Assembly (NCBI GenBank): GCA_029287355.1
Contig: JARFRH010000307.1
Coordinates: 1-32,549 of the forward strand
DNA from: Maribacter sp.
GTDB lineage: Bacteria; Bacteroidota; Bacteroidia; Flavobacteriales; Flavobacteriaceae
DNA length: 32,549 bases
Direction: 5' to 3'
Part shown: positions 15,315 to 24,585 of the stretch, piece after piece
How positions within the stretch are numbered: the stretch's first letter is position 1
Layout: each line of letters begins with the position of its first letter
The notes under the pieces: generated by a model
Databases searched by the model: none
Told to the model about the DNA's origin: nothing
What the model saw: the letters and a program-made list of their open reading frames with translations, nothing else
Made by a program: the position numbers and the translations under genes

Positions 15315-15377
15315 CGCTTTTCCAAAGCAGGTTCTTTGAGAAGCGATGACATTCTTTTAATCAAACTATTTTTAAAC

Positions 15378-15406
15378 AAAAAAAGCCTTATCAAACGATA
15401 AGGCTT
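15378..15406 (-). terminator. Rho-independent terminator of tRNA-His
   Basis: A perfect 10 bp stem, AAGCCTTATC (15383-15392) with GATAAGGCTT (15397-15406) and a 4-base loop. On the minus strand it is followed by a run of seven T (15384-15378), directly downstream of the tRNA. On the plus strand the T run is weak, so it mainly serves the tRNA, though it could also slow transcription from the M28 gene. Confidence 0.85.
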
Positions 15407-15414
15407 ATATTTTG

Positions 15415-15488
15415 GGTGGAAGACCGGTTTCGAACCGGCGACCTCTGGTACCACAAACCAGCGCTCTAACCAGCTGAGCTACAACCAC
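15415..15488 (-). tRNA. tRNA-His (anticodon GTG)
   Basis: A 74-base cloverleaf on the minus strand: D-stem GCTC/GAGC, anticodon stem CTGGT/ACCAG with loop TTGTGGT (anticodon GTG), five-base variable loop, and T-arm GCCGG-TTCGAAA-CCGGT. The discriminator base is C73 and the base before G1 (15489) is G, so the His-specific G-1:C73 pair is encoded in the DNA. CCA is not encoded. The acceptor stem GTGGTTG / CTTCCAC has U:U oppositions at 5-68 and 6-67, unusual for a functional tRNA. Promoter and terminator are both present. Confidence 0.93.
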
Positions 15489-15504
15489 CATTTGTAAGCG
15501 AATG

Positions 15505-15536
15505 CAAAGGTAATTTTTTTTGATTGTTCTTTCAAA
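15505..15536 (-). promoter_or_regulatory. Bacteroidota-type promoter of tRNA-His
   Basis: Read on the minus strand: TTTG (15536-15533), 20 bases, then TACCTTTG (15512-15505). Both boxes match the -33/-7 consensus TTTG and TAnnTTTG exactly and the spacing is ideal. The tRNA begins 15 bases beyond the -7 box. This is the best promoter in the window. Confidence 0.75.
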
Positions 15537-15769
15537 ATAAAACCACGGTATTTTTCTTCAAATATTGTTCAAAATACACAGGGGTAAGATACGGGCTAGA
15601 TTCTAAGAATAATGCTTGACGAACAGGTTTTTATCGATAAAATGCTTAATTTATAGGCTGAAACACACAATTTTGGGCATTTCACAACATTAATTAGAGT
15701 GCCGTCATTAGCTGAGTTACTTTTATTTTAATATTTGTAACAATGTCCCCAATCAAGAAATATCATTTG

Positions 15770-17836
15770 ATGAACTTTCAGCTGGTCAAAAAATCCTGCC
15801 TTTTTTTTTCGTTAGCGCTTCTATTCTTGAATTTTGCTCACGGACAGCAGAAGCTTAGGGACAGTCTGAAAAACCAACTAAAACAATCAAAGCCCCTTCT
15901 TCAATCCGAGCTGCAAGACTCGATTTATGTCAACACCTTAAATGATTTGGCCTACGCAATGCGCTTTTATAAAAGAGACAGCCTACTCATATTATCAAAA
16001 GAGGCTTTAAATCACAGTGAATCGATTGGTTATGAAAATGGAAAAATTGTGGCCCATATCGGTATTGGTGATTATTATTCAGATCAGGGTGTTCATGAGA
16101 AAGGCGTACTATACTATGGCAAGGCATTAGAAGCTGCACAAAGTCTAAACAATGATGATTTGATATTATATGCCGAAAACCGTTTGGCAGGAGAATATGA
16201 GTATCAAGGTGATTACGCCATGGCGCTACAAGAGATGCTTAAGGGAGTTGAAATTGCTACAAGAATGGAAGACAAAGAGATGCTATCCATTTTTAATGAG
16301 AATATTGGCCTTCTTTATCACAAACAAAAGGACTATGAACAAGCACTTTACTATCTGAAGATTTCAAAGCGGTTAAACGACAAGATCAATGACGATCTTT
16401 TCTCGGCACACACCAGTGCCAATATGGCATCAGTATACGCAGATGCCCACCAATACGAATACGCTATGTTTTATGTGAATCAGAGCATAGGTAGCTTTGA
16501 AAAGCACGAGGTCATGGAGTGGCTTGCCTTCGCTTATGAAACCAAGGGTAAGACCTATTTAAGACAAGGCAAATATAAATGGGCGGCGCGTTGGTATAAT
16601 CAAAGTGAATTGTTACACAACAAAAGTGTTGATGACCCGCGTGGAAAAATCGATTTATTACTAGGCCAAGCAGAAGCCAATTTTGGGTTGCAAAAAGATA
16701 GTATTTCAGAAGTATATGCTCAAAAAGCATATGATTTGTCAAGCAAGCTAAAAGTAAATGAAGGAATACGAGACGCAGCCCTAACGCTGTACAGAGTATA
16801 CAAAAAGAAAAATAACTTTGCTAAGGCCTTGGCATATCATGAACTTTTTGAGCAACTCTCAGATACGCTCGCTCGTAATGAAAGTAAAAAGAGCCTACTC
16901 ATGTTAAAGACTCGAGTAAATCATGAAAAACAAAAAGAGGGTTTAATTTTAGCAAATGAACAAGCTCTGGCCGTGCAAAAAAATTATATAACCGGTATTT
17001 TAGGATTGGTTTTGGTATTGATGGCTATTACATTTTTAGTGAAACGCAGTGAGCGAATCCAAAAAAACCTAAATAAGGAGTTAACATCGAAAAAAGCTCA
17101 ATTAGAAAAAAACGAACTAGAACTCTTGGATATCAATGAAACAAAAGACAAGCTTTTCTCTATTATAGGACACGATTTGAGAGGTCCGATAGGAGCTTTT
17201 CAAGGGCTCTTACAATTGTTCAAAAGTGGAGAAGTAGAACAAAAGGAGTTTTTGTCTTTTATTCCTAAGCTCAAAGCGGATATCGACCATATCTCCTTTA
17301 CGCTGAATAACCTACTTTCTTGGGGGCAGACGCAAATGAATGGTACGATAACCAGGCCAACAGCCGTTGATTTGGAAACTATCGTAGCTGTAAATGTCGA
17401 CCTGCTGTCGGAGATTGCATATAACAAATCAATTAAGGTGAATAATAAGGTTGAAGAACATACCATGGCGTGGTCAGATTCAAACCAAATCGACATTGTA
17501 GTTCGAAACCTGATCAGCAATGCGTTGAAATTCACTCCAAAAGATGGGTCGATTACCGTTAGTGTGCTTGAAAAAAATAAACATTGGGAAGTTTCAGTTA
17601 AAGATACCGGAGTGGGTATTGACCAAGAGACTCAAGATAGAATATTCGTTAAAAATTCCAATATTACGACCTACGGTACGGAAAACGAAAAAGGTACGGG
17701 TCTTGGACTTGCCTTATGCAAGGAAATGGTAGAAAACAATAAAGGTACCATATGGGTGAATAGCATACCGAATCAGGGAACTTGTTTTAAGTTCTCATTG
17801 CCCAAATCGAAAGAAATCTACGAAAAGGCCAGCTAA
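15770..17836 (+). CDS. Membrane sensor histidine kinase with periplasmic TPR domain
   Basis: 688 residues from the ATG at 15770, where a clean signal peptide begins (hydrophobic core 'LFFSLALLFLNFAHG'). An ATG at 15743 would add nine residues and follows a TAATATTTG element by only 5 bases, so the inner start is preferred. Residues about 50-370 form tetratricopeptide repeats ('GDYAMALQEML', 'KDYEQALYYLKISKRLND'). One membrane segment 'ITGILGLVLVLMAITFLV' follows, then a coiled coil, then HisKA with 'DKLFSIIGHDLRGPIGAF' (phospho-His at residue 468 of this start) and an HATPase domain with 'NLISNALKFTPKDGSI', 'VKDTGVGID' and 'GTGLGLALCKEMVE'. No receiver or output domain is fused and no response regulator is adjacent, so the partner lies elsewhere. 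Its stop codon overlaps that of bshB1. Confidence 0.92.
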   Translation: MNFQLVKKSCLFFSLALLFLNFAHGQQKLRDSLKNQLKQSKPLLQSELQDSIYVNTLNDLAYAMRFYKRDSLLILSKEALNHSESIGYENGKIVAHIGIGDYYSDQGVHEKGVLYYGKALEAAQSLNNDDLILYAENRLAGEYEYQGDYAMALQEMLKGVEIATRMEDKEMLSIFNENIGLLYHKQKDYEQALYYLKISKRLNDKINDDLFSAHTSANMASVYADAHQYEYAMFYVNQSIGSFEKHEVMEWLAFAYETKGKTYLRQGKYKWAARWYNQSELLHNKSVDDPRGKIDLLLGQAEANFGLQKDSISEVYAQKAYDLSSKLKVNEGIRDAALTLYRVYKKKNNFAKALAYHELFEQLSDTLARNESKKSLLMLKTRVNHEKQKEGLILANEQALAVQKNYITGILGLVLVLMAITFLVKRSERIQKNLNKELTSKKAQLEKNELELLDINETKDKLFSIIGHDLRGPIGAFQGLLQLFKSGEVEQKEFLSFIPKLKADIDHISFTLNNLLSWGQTQMNGTITRPTAVDLETIVAVNVDLLSEIAYNKSIKVNNKVEEHTMAWSDSNQIDIVVRNLISNALKFTPKDGSITVSVLEKNKHWEVSVKDTGVGIDQETQDRIFVKNSNITTYGTENEKGTGLGLALCKEMVENNKGTIWVNSIPNQGTCFKFSLPKSKEIYEKAS

Positions 17837-18555
17837 ATAAGGTCATCTAGTTTACTTACAGCAACAAAACGTTCAACTGTAAACCCTTCTGCGTGCTCCA
17901 CTCCTATCATCCTACCCAAATCACGAGCACGGTAGTTCACACTATCAATAAAATTTTTACTGCTTATAGGGGTTGCCGGTTCATCACTTTTAGGGTCAAA
18001 AAATTGAGTAGAATAGGCCAGAATAGCTTCCGTCTTTTTCTCTATGAATCCACTAACATCCACCACAAAATCAGGATCGAGATTCCTCCATTGTATATAG
18101 TGATATACCAATTTTGGTCTCCAAGGTTCTTGCCAAGCCTCATCACCATCCAATTTAGTGTCGATTTTTATCAATCCGCTTAAAAAACAGGCATTACTAA
18201 CTAGATCACTGCCTTTACCATGGTCAATATGTCTGTCGGCTATGGCATTACAGAGCACTATCTCTGGTCTGTATTTTCGAATCATTTTAATGATTCCCAA
18301 TTGATGCGCTTTATCATTGGCAAAAAATCCATCTGCATATTCCAAATTCTCTCTTACCACGATACCAAGAATTTTTGCGGCGGCGGCGGATTCTTTATCC
18401 CGAATCTCAGCAGTTCCCCTTGTACCCAGTTCGCCCCTGGTCAAATCGACGATTCCAACTTTTTTACCATTGGCGATTTCCTTGGCCAATGTTGCTCCTG
18501 CTCCTAATTCAACATCATCTGGGTGCGCCCCGAAGGCCAATATATCTAATTTCAT
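17833..18555 (-). CDS. bshB1: Bacillithiol biosynthesis deacetylase BshB1 (LmbE family)
   Basis: 240 residues of the LmbE/PIG-L fold. The zinc site 'LAFGAHPDDVELGAGATLA' at residues 6-24 and the distal 'ADRHIDHGKGSDLV' provide the Asp/His ligands. The 'DLTRGELGTRGTAEIRDKE' segment and 'YADGFFANDKAHQLGIIK' are typical of BshB1, which removes the acetyl group from GlcNAc-malate to give GlcN-malate, the acceptor for cysteine in bacillithiol. Many Bacteroidota make this thiol. The gene follows the cystathionine synthase/lyase gene by 16 bases, which links thiol backbone synthesis to cysteine supply. Cytoplasmic; no signal peptide. It ends tail-to-tail with the sensor kinase gene, the two stop codons sharing bases 17834-17835. 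Confidence 0.9.
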   Translation of the reverse strand: MKLDILAFGAHPDDVELGAGATLAKEIANGKKVGIVDLTRGELGTRGTAEIRDKESAAAAKILGIVVRENLEYADGFFANDKAHQLGIIKMIRKYRPEIVLCNAIADRHIDHGKGSDLVSNACFLSGLIKIDTKLDGDEAWQEPWRPKLVYHYIQWRNLDPDFVVDVSGFIEKKTEAILAYSTQFFDPKSDEPATPISSKNFIDSVNYRARDLGRMIGVEHAEGFTVERFVAVSKLDDLI

Positions 18556-18571
18556 CTGGTTTGGTTTCTGG

Positions 18572-19747
18572 TTAGTGGGTCGAAACTGTTTGTTTGGACC
18601 TTACGCTTTGCAAAGCCTGCTCGATATCGAAGATTAGATCTTTGGGCTCTTCTATTCCAACGGAAAAACGAATCAGCCCATCCTTAATACCTTGACGATC
18701 TCTTTCTTCTGCTCCCATCAGTGCATGCGAAGTTTGAGTTGGAGAAAGTACCGTGCTCTCAACACCTGCCAAACTCATAGATGATTTAATAAGTTTTAAC
18801 GATTTCTGAAAAGCCGAGGCATCAAAGGTTTCCTTTAATTCAAAGGAAAGCATTCCTCCAAAGCCATGCATTTGTGATTTCGCCAATTCATAATCAGGAT
18901 GAGAAGGTAGGCCTGGATAATACACCGCTGCTATATCGGAATGACCATGCAGATATTCCGCCATGTGTTGTGCATTTTCATTTTGCGCTTTTACACGAAG
19001 GCCCATAGTTTTCATACTGCGTTCTAAGAGCCAAACGGTTTGATCACTAAGGCTTCCTCCAAGATTCTTTGCCAAATGAAATATGCGCTCTATATACGCT
19101 TGTGTCGTTGCTACTGCCCCAGCACAAATATCCGAATGACCCCCCATATATTTAGTGGCACTGTGTATAATAATATCAATCCCAAAATCTATGGGGTTTT
19201 GATTTACGGGACTGGCAAAGGTATTGTCGATCATTGAGACCAGATTATGCCGCTTTGCAATTTTGGCTATCGCATTTAAATCGGTGATTTTCAATAATGG
19301 ATTTGAAGGTGTCTCAACATATATTACCCTGGTATTCGCCTTAATTTTAGCTTCGAAATCTTCAGGCCGCAAGCCATCGGTAAAAGAATACTCGATACCG
19401 TACTTTTCAAATTCCTCATTCACAAGATTAAAAGTTCCCCCATACAAAGCATTCTGTAAGACCACATGGTCACCCGCCCCCAAAAAGGCCATCAGGGAGG
19501 TACTAACCGCGGCCATACCACTACCAAAAATCAAACCGGCTTCAGCATGCTCGAGAGCAGCGACTTTCTTACATAGCGCTTCTTGATTTGGTGTATTGAA
19601 ATACCTTGGATATCGCTTTACATCCACATCTTCGAACGCATATGAAGAACTCATATACAAGGGTGATATAGCGCCTTTGAACTGTTTATCTTCCACCTCA
19701 CCCACATGTGTGCATATGGTGTTCAATCCTTTTTTTCCTTGATGCAT
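18572..19747 (-). CDS. Cystathionine gamma-synthase/lyase-type PLP enzyme
   Basis: 391 residues, the normal length for Cys/Met metabolism PLP enzymes. The internal aldimine lysine is Lys199 in 'IIIHSATKYMGGHSD'; the phosphate and ring contacts are in 'FGSGMAAVSTSLMAFL', 'QNALYGGTFNL', 'VETPSNPLLKITD' and 'SMIDNTFASP'. The C-terminal 'SLAGVESTVLSPTQTSHALM' is typical of the family. It could act as cystathionine gamma-synthase (methionine route) or gamma-lyase (cysteine route); sequence alone does not separate them. It is placed just upstream of bshB1, and 39 bases after the MATE gene on the same strand, so the three may form one unit. A cysteine-supplying lyase role would fit bacillithiol synthesis, as an inference. 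Confidence 0.9.
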   Translation of the reverse strand: MHQGKKGLNTICTHVGEVEDKQFKGAISPLYMSSSYAFEDVDVKRYPRYFNTPNQEALCKKVAALEHAEAGLIFGSGMAAVSTSLMAFLGAGDHVVLQNALYGGTFNLVNEEFEKYGIEYSFTDGLRPEDFEAKIKANTRVIYVETPSNPLLKITDLNAIAKIAKRHNLVSMIDNTFASPVNQNPIDFGIDIIIHSATKYMGGHSDICAGAVATTQAYIERIFHLAKNLGGSLSDQTVWLLERSMKTMGLRVKAQNENAQHMAEYLHGHSDIAAVYYPGLPSHPDYELAKSQMHGFGGMLSFELKETFDASAFQKSLKLIKSSMSLAGVESTVLSPTQTSHALMGAEERDRQGIKDGLIRFSVGIEEPKDLIFDIEQALQSVRSKQTVSTH

Positions 19748-19786
19748 TATCTTGAATTTATCGAAGGTTAAAGTTACTAAAATCGA

Positions 19787-21196
19787 TCATACTTGAACCT
19801 TTTTCCAATTTCCTTTTTTAAACCAAACTATTGAAATGATAGCCAATAATACTTCCGCGGCCGTTATGGCTATGAAAACACCCATTGCGCCAAGTTCAAA
19901 TGTAATGGCAGCTACATAAGCGAATGGTAATTGGAACATCCAGAAAGCTACTAAATTTATCTTTGTTGGGGTACCGGTATCCCCTGCCCCATTAAAGGCT
20001 TGAGTTACTACCATGCCATAGGCATAGAAAATATAGCCCAGAGCAATGATTTGAAGACAAAGACCTCCATTTTCAATTACCACGGGATTCTCATTAAACC
20101 AGCCTACAATATCATATGCAAATAGCAAATAGATGATAGAGACCACTCCCATGAAATAGGCGTTATACTTGCCCGTTTTCCAAACGGAAGTTTCTGCACG
20201 TTCCGGTTGCTTAGCGCCTAAGTTTTGACCCACTAGTGTTGCTGCGGCATTACTCATTCCCCATGATGGCATTAAGGTAAATAGCATTACCCGAATGGCT
20301 ATGGTGTAACCAGCCAATACCTCACTTCCGAATTCCGATATCATTCGCATTAAGAAAACCCAACTTGACGTGCCGATTAAGAATTGTGCTATTCCGCCCA
20401 AAGAAACTTTAATAAGATTGAGCATCACTGCAACTCGGAGAACCATATCCTTGAACTTGATTTGAATGGCACTCCATCCAAAGAACAAAATGGCCAATTG
20501 AAAAAGTACCGCGGTTCCTCTACCAATATTCGTGGCGATGGCCGCTCCCATTACTCCGTACTCGGGAATGGGACCCCATCCGAAAATAAAAATAGGGTCA
20601 AGAATGATATTTAGGCCATTGGAAAGTACTAAGGTCCACATCGCTATGGATGCATTTCCAGCTCCTCTAAAGATGGCATTAATTAGAAATAGAAGTAAAA
20701 TGGTAATATTACCTCCGAAAAGAAGTCGCGTATATCCGAAGCCTTCAGCGATGAGGTCAGGTTCTGCCCCCATCAGGGCCAAAATTTCCTTGGCGTAAAG
20801 GAAGCCGATTACTCCAACGATTCCTGATACCAAAACGCCAAGCGCAATTGCCTGTACGGCAGCTTCCTTGGCCCCTTGAACGTCTTTTCCTCCAATTCTA
20901 CGGGCCACTACCGCTGTTGCGGCCATACTTAACCCAATAGCTACCGCATAGACCAAGGTAATAACAGATTCGGTTAGGCCGATAGTGGCTACTGCATTTA
21001 CGCTCACTTGAGACACATAGGCAATATCAACAATGGCAAAAATGGATTCCATCATCATTTCCAAAATCATCGGAATAGAGAGCATAAAGATGGCCTTGCG
21101 AATGCTGCCTGAAGTAAATTCATTTTCCTTACCCGCAACAGCTTGGATAAAGTAACGGACCAATTTTTTAAATGTAAGGGTACTGGATGGTGTCAT
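19787..21196 (-). CDS. MATE-family multidrug/metabolite exporter
   Basis: 469 residues with about twelve hydrophobic segments in two similar halves. The first half opens with 'RKAIFMLSIPMILEMMMESIFAIVDI', the usual MATE start in which a pore helix precedes 'D.a.v..l'. 'FRGAGNASIAMWTLVLSNG' and 'QAFNGAGDTGTPTKINLVAFW' are the repeated 'G.Gd....m.....' motifs of the two halves. It should export cationic or other small compounds in exchange for Na+ or H+ at the inner membrane; the substrate is unknown. It leads the MATE - cystathionine enzyme - bshB1 run of genes. Whether this is a true operon is open, since the 39-base gap could hold a promoter. Confidence 0.92.
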   Translation of the reverse strand: MTPSSTLTFKKLVRYFIQAVAGKENEFTSGSIRKAIFMLSIPMILEMMMESIFAIVDIAYVSQVSVNAVATIGLTESVITLVYAVAIGLSMAATAVVARRIGGKDVQGAKEAAVQAIALGVLVSGIVGVIGFLYAKEILALMGAEPDLIAEGFGYTRLLFGGNITILLLFLINAIFRGAGNASIAMWTLVLSNGLNIILDPIFIFGWGPIPEYGVMGAAIATNIGRGTAVLFQLAILFFGWSAIQIKFKDMVLRVAVMLNLIKVSLGGIAQFLIGTSSWVFLMRMISEFGSEVLAGYTIAIRVMLFTLMPSWGMSNAAATLVGQNLGAKQPERAETSVWKTGKYNAYFMGVVSIIYLLFAYDIVGWFNENPVVIENGGLCLQIIALGYIFYAYGMVVTQAFNGAGDTGTPTKINLVAFWMFQLPFAYVAAITFELGAMGVFIAITAAEVLLAIISIVWFKKGNWKKVQV

Positions 21197-21365
21197 TATA
21201 AAGAGAATTATGTAAAAAGAAGAGAAAAATAGCGTCTACAGCGCAGAATCAAAAGCCGATTACTTCTGATTAAAGAACCCTATGACATCTATATAAAACA
21301 TAATTCTTATAACTTCATGATGGTGTAAAGATGCAAAAAAATACCAATGAATTCAAGTCATCAAA

Positions 21366-24300
21366 CTATTTAACATAGTTCACCCGATATCTCCAGAAGC
21401 TAATTCCTCCAAAGACGAGTACCCCAAGAGCAATGTACCAGATGTAATCCGGAGTAATGGCCGCTGCTCCACTCTGCCCATAACTATGCAGGCCAACAAG
21501 ATAATAGTTGACACCAAAATAGGTCATCATAATGCTTGCATACGCAATCACACTAAGGAAATTGAATGTCCACCTACCCCGCAAACCCGGTACTAATCGT
21601 GTATGTATGACAAAAGCATACACCATAATTGAAATCAGCGCCCAGGTTTCCTTGGGATCCCAACCCCAATAACGCCCCCAACTCTCATTGGCCCATTGCC
21701 CACCTAAAAAATTACCGATGGTCAACATGATGAGACCAATAGTCAAGGAGAGTTCGTTGATAATGGTCAATTCCTTCAAATTGATCTCCATTCGCTTTTT
21801 ATTCTCTTTAGTGGTCATTATAATCAACAAAAGAGAAACCACCCCTAAAATCATACCTATGGTCAATGGCCCATAGCTTCCTACGATTACCGACGTGTGA
21901 ATCATTAACCAATAGCTATCCAAAACAGGTACCAGATTTCCAATGGCCGGATCTACCCAATTCTGATGTGCGAAGAATAAGAACATTGATGTCACAAAAG
22001 CCGCAGCGGCCAGGGTCATGGTACTTTTTCTTATGAACAACATCCCAACGCCCATTGCTGCCCATGAGACAAAAAGAATACTCTCGTATGCATCACTCCA
22101 CGGTGCATGGCCCGAAATGTACCAACGCAAAATCAAACCAGCGGTATGCCAGAGAAACAATACTACAATAGTTCCTTTTAAAAAATAGGCAGCCACCTGC
22201 CATATTCTTCTATTCTTAAATATTTGAAAAATCAATATGAAGAATAGTAGCAAGCCCATGACAGCGTAAAATCGGTAGAGCCAAAAGAATATATTCAATT
22301 TATTGTAAACGACTTCCGTTTTTATTCTCCTATCCGAAGGCAACACTTCACTACCATGGTTCTTTTGATTCTGTTTGAAGGCCGCCAATAGCTTGTCAGC
22401 CTCTGAATAATCACCGGTGCTATTGGCTTTTTGCAGGGTCATCAAATAATAGGGAATCGCATTCTTTACAAAATTGGCATACAAGGAGTCCGCGACTTGA
22501 TATTGTCCCCCTCGATATTCCACCGCGGAAATCCATTTGTTGTTTTCATCATTGAGCAAGGGGAAAATTTTCACTATTTCCACAATCAAAGCTATATCTA
22601 AAAGGCTAAGGCGAAAATAGGAATCCTTGAAATCCCTTTGAAATTTGTTGGGTGCCAGGGCAGCAAAAGCATCCTCTAAAAAAGGTTCCAATTTATTTCG
22701 CCCTTTGGCATCGAAATAGTCTATGGCCTTCACATATTTTTGGTCTTTTGATACCCCTATGACCGACCGCAGACTATCATTCTTGCCTTTTTTATCCAAG
22801 GCGATAAACTCCGTATTATACCAAGCAGCAGGGTTGAGCATCATACTCAAGAATACCTGATTGGCGTTCATGTCTTTGTACTTTTCCTTAAAACTTAGCT
22901 TGCGCAAAAGCTCAGAAGAAAAGGTATGCATGGGTTTCATACGCCCACCATCATCTTGTATAACCAATTGGCCAAACTTCTCAGCGTGTTCCTCCGTCAC
23001 AAAAGTGGTTTGTAAAATAGAGTCGACTTGTGCCGAAGTAGGCATGCCTTGAACATGGTCATGACCATCATCTGCCGAATGTTCTTGAGCTTGAAGGGTC
23101 CCAAAACTGAGCAAAAGTAAGATACCGGCTGACATGGTTTTTTTCGACACCACTTTGTCCAACTGTTTCGCCAAATCTTTAAATCTGGTTTTTCCGAAGA
23201 ACATGATGCCCATTAAGCCCGCATACAACAGAAAATAACCCAAGTAGGTAATCCACGTGCCCCATTGATCATGATTGACCGAGAGGTTTGTGCCTTTTTC
23301 GTCAGGATCAAAACCAGATTGAAAAAAACGATACCCCCTATGGTCCAAAATATTGTTCATGAAGATATCATAATCAAAAGGGCGCTCATCTTGAACGGTC
23401 ACTTTACTCATAAAGGAGGCATATCCTTTTTCTGTACCCGGATATTTCTCAGCGATAAAATCGTTTAGTTTTATGCCAAAAGGAAGTTCTAGAGGTTTAG
23501 GGCCGTAACGCATTGCCATGTCGAGTCCGCCCACTTGAAATTTATCCGTGAACCGGGAAATCATTCCCTTTTTACCCAAAAGCTTTTTTTGAACACTTTC
23601 ACCGTTTGCGGAAATTTCTACGACCAAAGCGGATAAAGTGGCCGCCGTAATTTCGTTTTCCGGCACTTCCACTATTCCATAGGATCCACGAACCATCGGC
23701 TCTGGAATAACAAATTGCATACCTGCCATGTTATATAGGGATCGTAATTGAAATTCTTGTAGACTGTCTTTTGAAGCTTTCCCTTGAAATTGGTCGGCCA
23801 TGCGCATGAACGTTCCTTCGAAGGGCGATTTTATTTGGTAAACACTGTCTGCCGTAAACAGATTAATTGCCCCGTCCGTTGGCTTGTTCAAGGCAAAAAG
23901 CACATTATGTACGTTGGTGACTTGACCACTTTCCAAGAAGTGTTCCTCACGCTGCCCGCTGCCTGCTTCAACTATTTTCAGGTATTCTTTACCACTTTCA
24001 TCAGGAATCAACCCTTCTTTTGCCCCTTTTATGAAATCAACATAAGCTATGGTGACCGGTTGCCCATTAAAATCAGATTTCCAAGGGAGGTTCGATTTGA
24101 GGCCTTCCGGGGTAACGATCAAATCTTCTTCCAAGATTTTTCTTTTGGGTTCCCCATTAATCTCGCCGTCAATAAAGGCCGTGAGATAGGTTTTGTCCGA
24201 GTAGAAAACGCGTTCTGTTTCTCCCTCACGAATGGGCATCATACCCTCAAAACTGATATACCGCGTAACAAAAGCCCCTATAATGATAAGTATCCAAGAA

Positions 24301-24551
24301 AGATGCAATATCAAAACCGGCCACTTTTCCCAGCGAAGTAAGCGGTAACGAAACATATTTCCAAGAAAAGTAATTACAAAGAAAACCATAATCGCCTCGA
24401 ACCACCAGGCGTTATAAATCCAAATCCGCGCAGTTTCAGTACTGTATTTGCTTTCTACGAACGTTCCAATGCCCATCGCTAGACCAAAACCTAGAAAAAG
24501 CACTGCCATTAAACGTGTGGAAAAGAGGGTTTTCTTAAGCAATTCCATCAT
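21366..24551 (-). CDS. ccsBA: Fused ResB-CcsA cytochrome c maturation protein (CcsBA)
   Basis: 1061 residues, the single-polypeptide System II haem transporter and cytochrome c synthase seen in Bacteroidota. The N-terminal ResB part (about 1-460) has membrane helices near 15-35, 47-67 and 75-93, then a large periplasmic region and a fourth helix ('WGTWITYLGYFLLYAGLMGI'). The CcsA part (about 720-1061) carries the haem-handling WWD motif 'ANESWGRYWGWDPKETWAL', with conserved His in 'GHAPWSDAYES' and 'WLMIHTSVIVGSYG' and a further His in 'AFVIHTRLVPG'. Between them lies a roughly 250-residue soluble stretch that begins with 'EHSADDGHDHVQG'. It attaches haem to CXXCH apocytochromes at the outer face of the inner membrane. 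Two adjacent ATGs (24551, 24548) make the start uncertain by one codon. Confidence 0.93.
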   Translation of the reverse strand: MMELLKKTLFSTRLMAVLFLGFGLAMGIGTFVESKYSTETARIWIYNAWWFEAIMVFFVITFLGNMFRYRLLRWEKWPVLILHLSWILIIIGAFVTRYISFEGMMPIREGETERVFYSDKTYLTAFIDGEINGEPKRKILEEDLIVTPEGLKSNLPWKSDFNGQPVTIAYVDFIKGAKEGLIPDESGKEYLKIVEAGSGQREEHFLESGQVTNVHNVLFALNKPTDGAINLFTADSVYQIKSPFEGTFMRMADQFQGKASKDSLQEFQLRSLYNMAGMQFVIPEPMVRGSYGIVEVPENEITAATLSALVVEISANGESVQKKLLGKKGMISRFTDKFQVGGLDMAMRYGPKPLELPFGIKLNDFIAEKYPGTEKGYASFMSKVTVQDERPFDYDIFMNNILDHRGYRFFQSGFDPDEKGTNLSVNHDQWGTWITYLGYFLLYAGLMGIMFFGKTRFKDLAKQLDKVVSKKTMSAGILLLLSFGTLQAQEHSADDGHDHVQGMPTSAQVDSILQTTFVTEEHAEKFGQLVIQDDGGRMKPMHTFSSELLRKLSFKEKYKDMNANQVFLSMMLNPAAWYNTEFIALDKKGKNDSLRSVIGVSKDQKYVKAIDYFDAKGRNKLEPFLEDAFAALAPNKFQRDFKDSYFRLSLLDIALIVEIVKIFPLLNDENNKWISAVEYRGGQYQVADSLYANFVKNAIPYYLMTLQKANSTGDYSEADKLLAAFKQNQKNHGSEVLPSDRRIKTEVVYNKLNIFFWLYRFYAVMGLLLFFILIFQIFKNRRIWQVAAYFLKGTIVVLFLWHTAGLILRWYISGHAPWSDAYESILFVSWAAMGVGMLFIRKSTMTLAAAAFVTSMFLFFAHQNWVDPAIGNLVPVLDSYWLMIHTSVIVGSYGPLTIGMILGVVSLLLIIMTTKENKKRMEINLKELTIINELSLTIGLIMLTIGNFLGGQWANESWGRYWGWDPKETWALISIMVYAFVIHTRLVPGLRGRWTFNFLSVIAYASIMMTYFGVNYYLVGLHSYGQSGAAAITPDYIWYIALGVLVFGGISFWRYRVNYVK

Positions 24552-24577
24552 CTCACAAAGTATTGGATTTCCGGACG

Positions 24578-24585
24578 CAAAAGTA
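24578..24585 (-). promoter_or_regulatory. Candidate -7 element of ccsBA
   Basis: On the minus strand this reads TACTTTTG, matching TAnnTTTG, 26 bases before the start codon at 24551. The -33 position is poorly matched. Confidence 0.35.

Noticed and set aside
23784-24341. 185-codon open frame on the plus strand
   Set aside because: It lies fully antisense to the ccsBA ResB region, which has clear domain matches; the translated residues show no domain, signal or composition typical of a protein.
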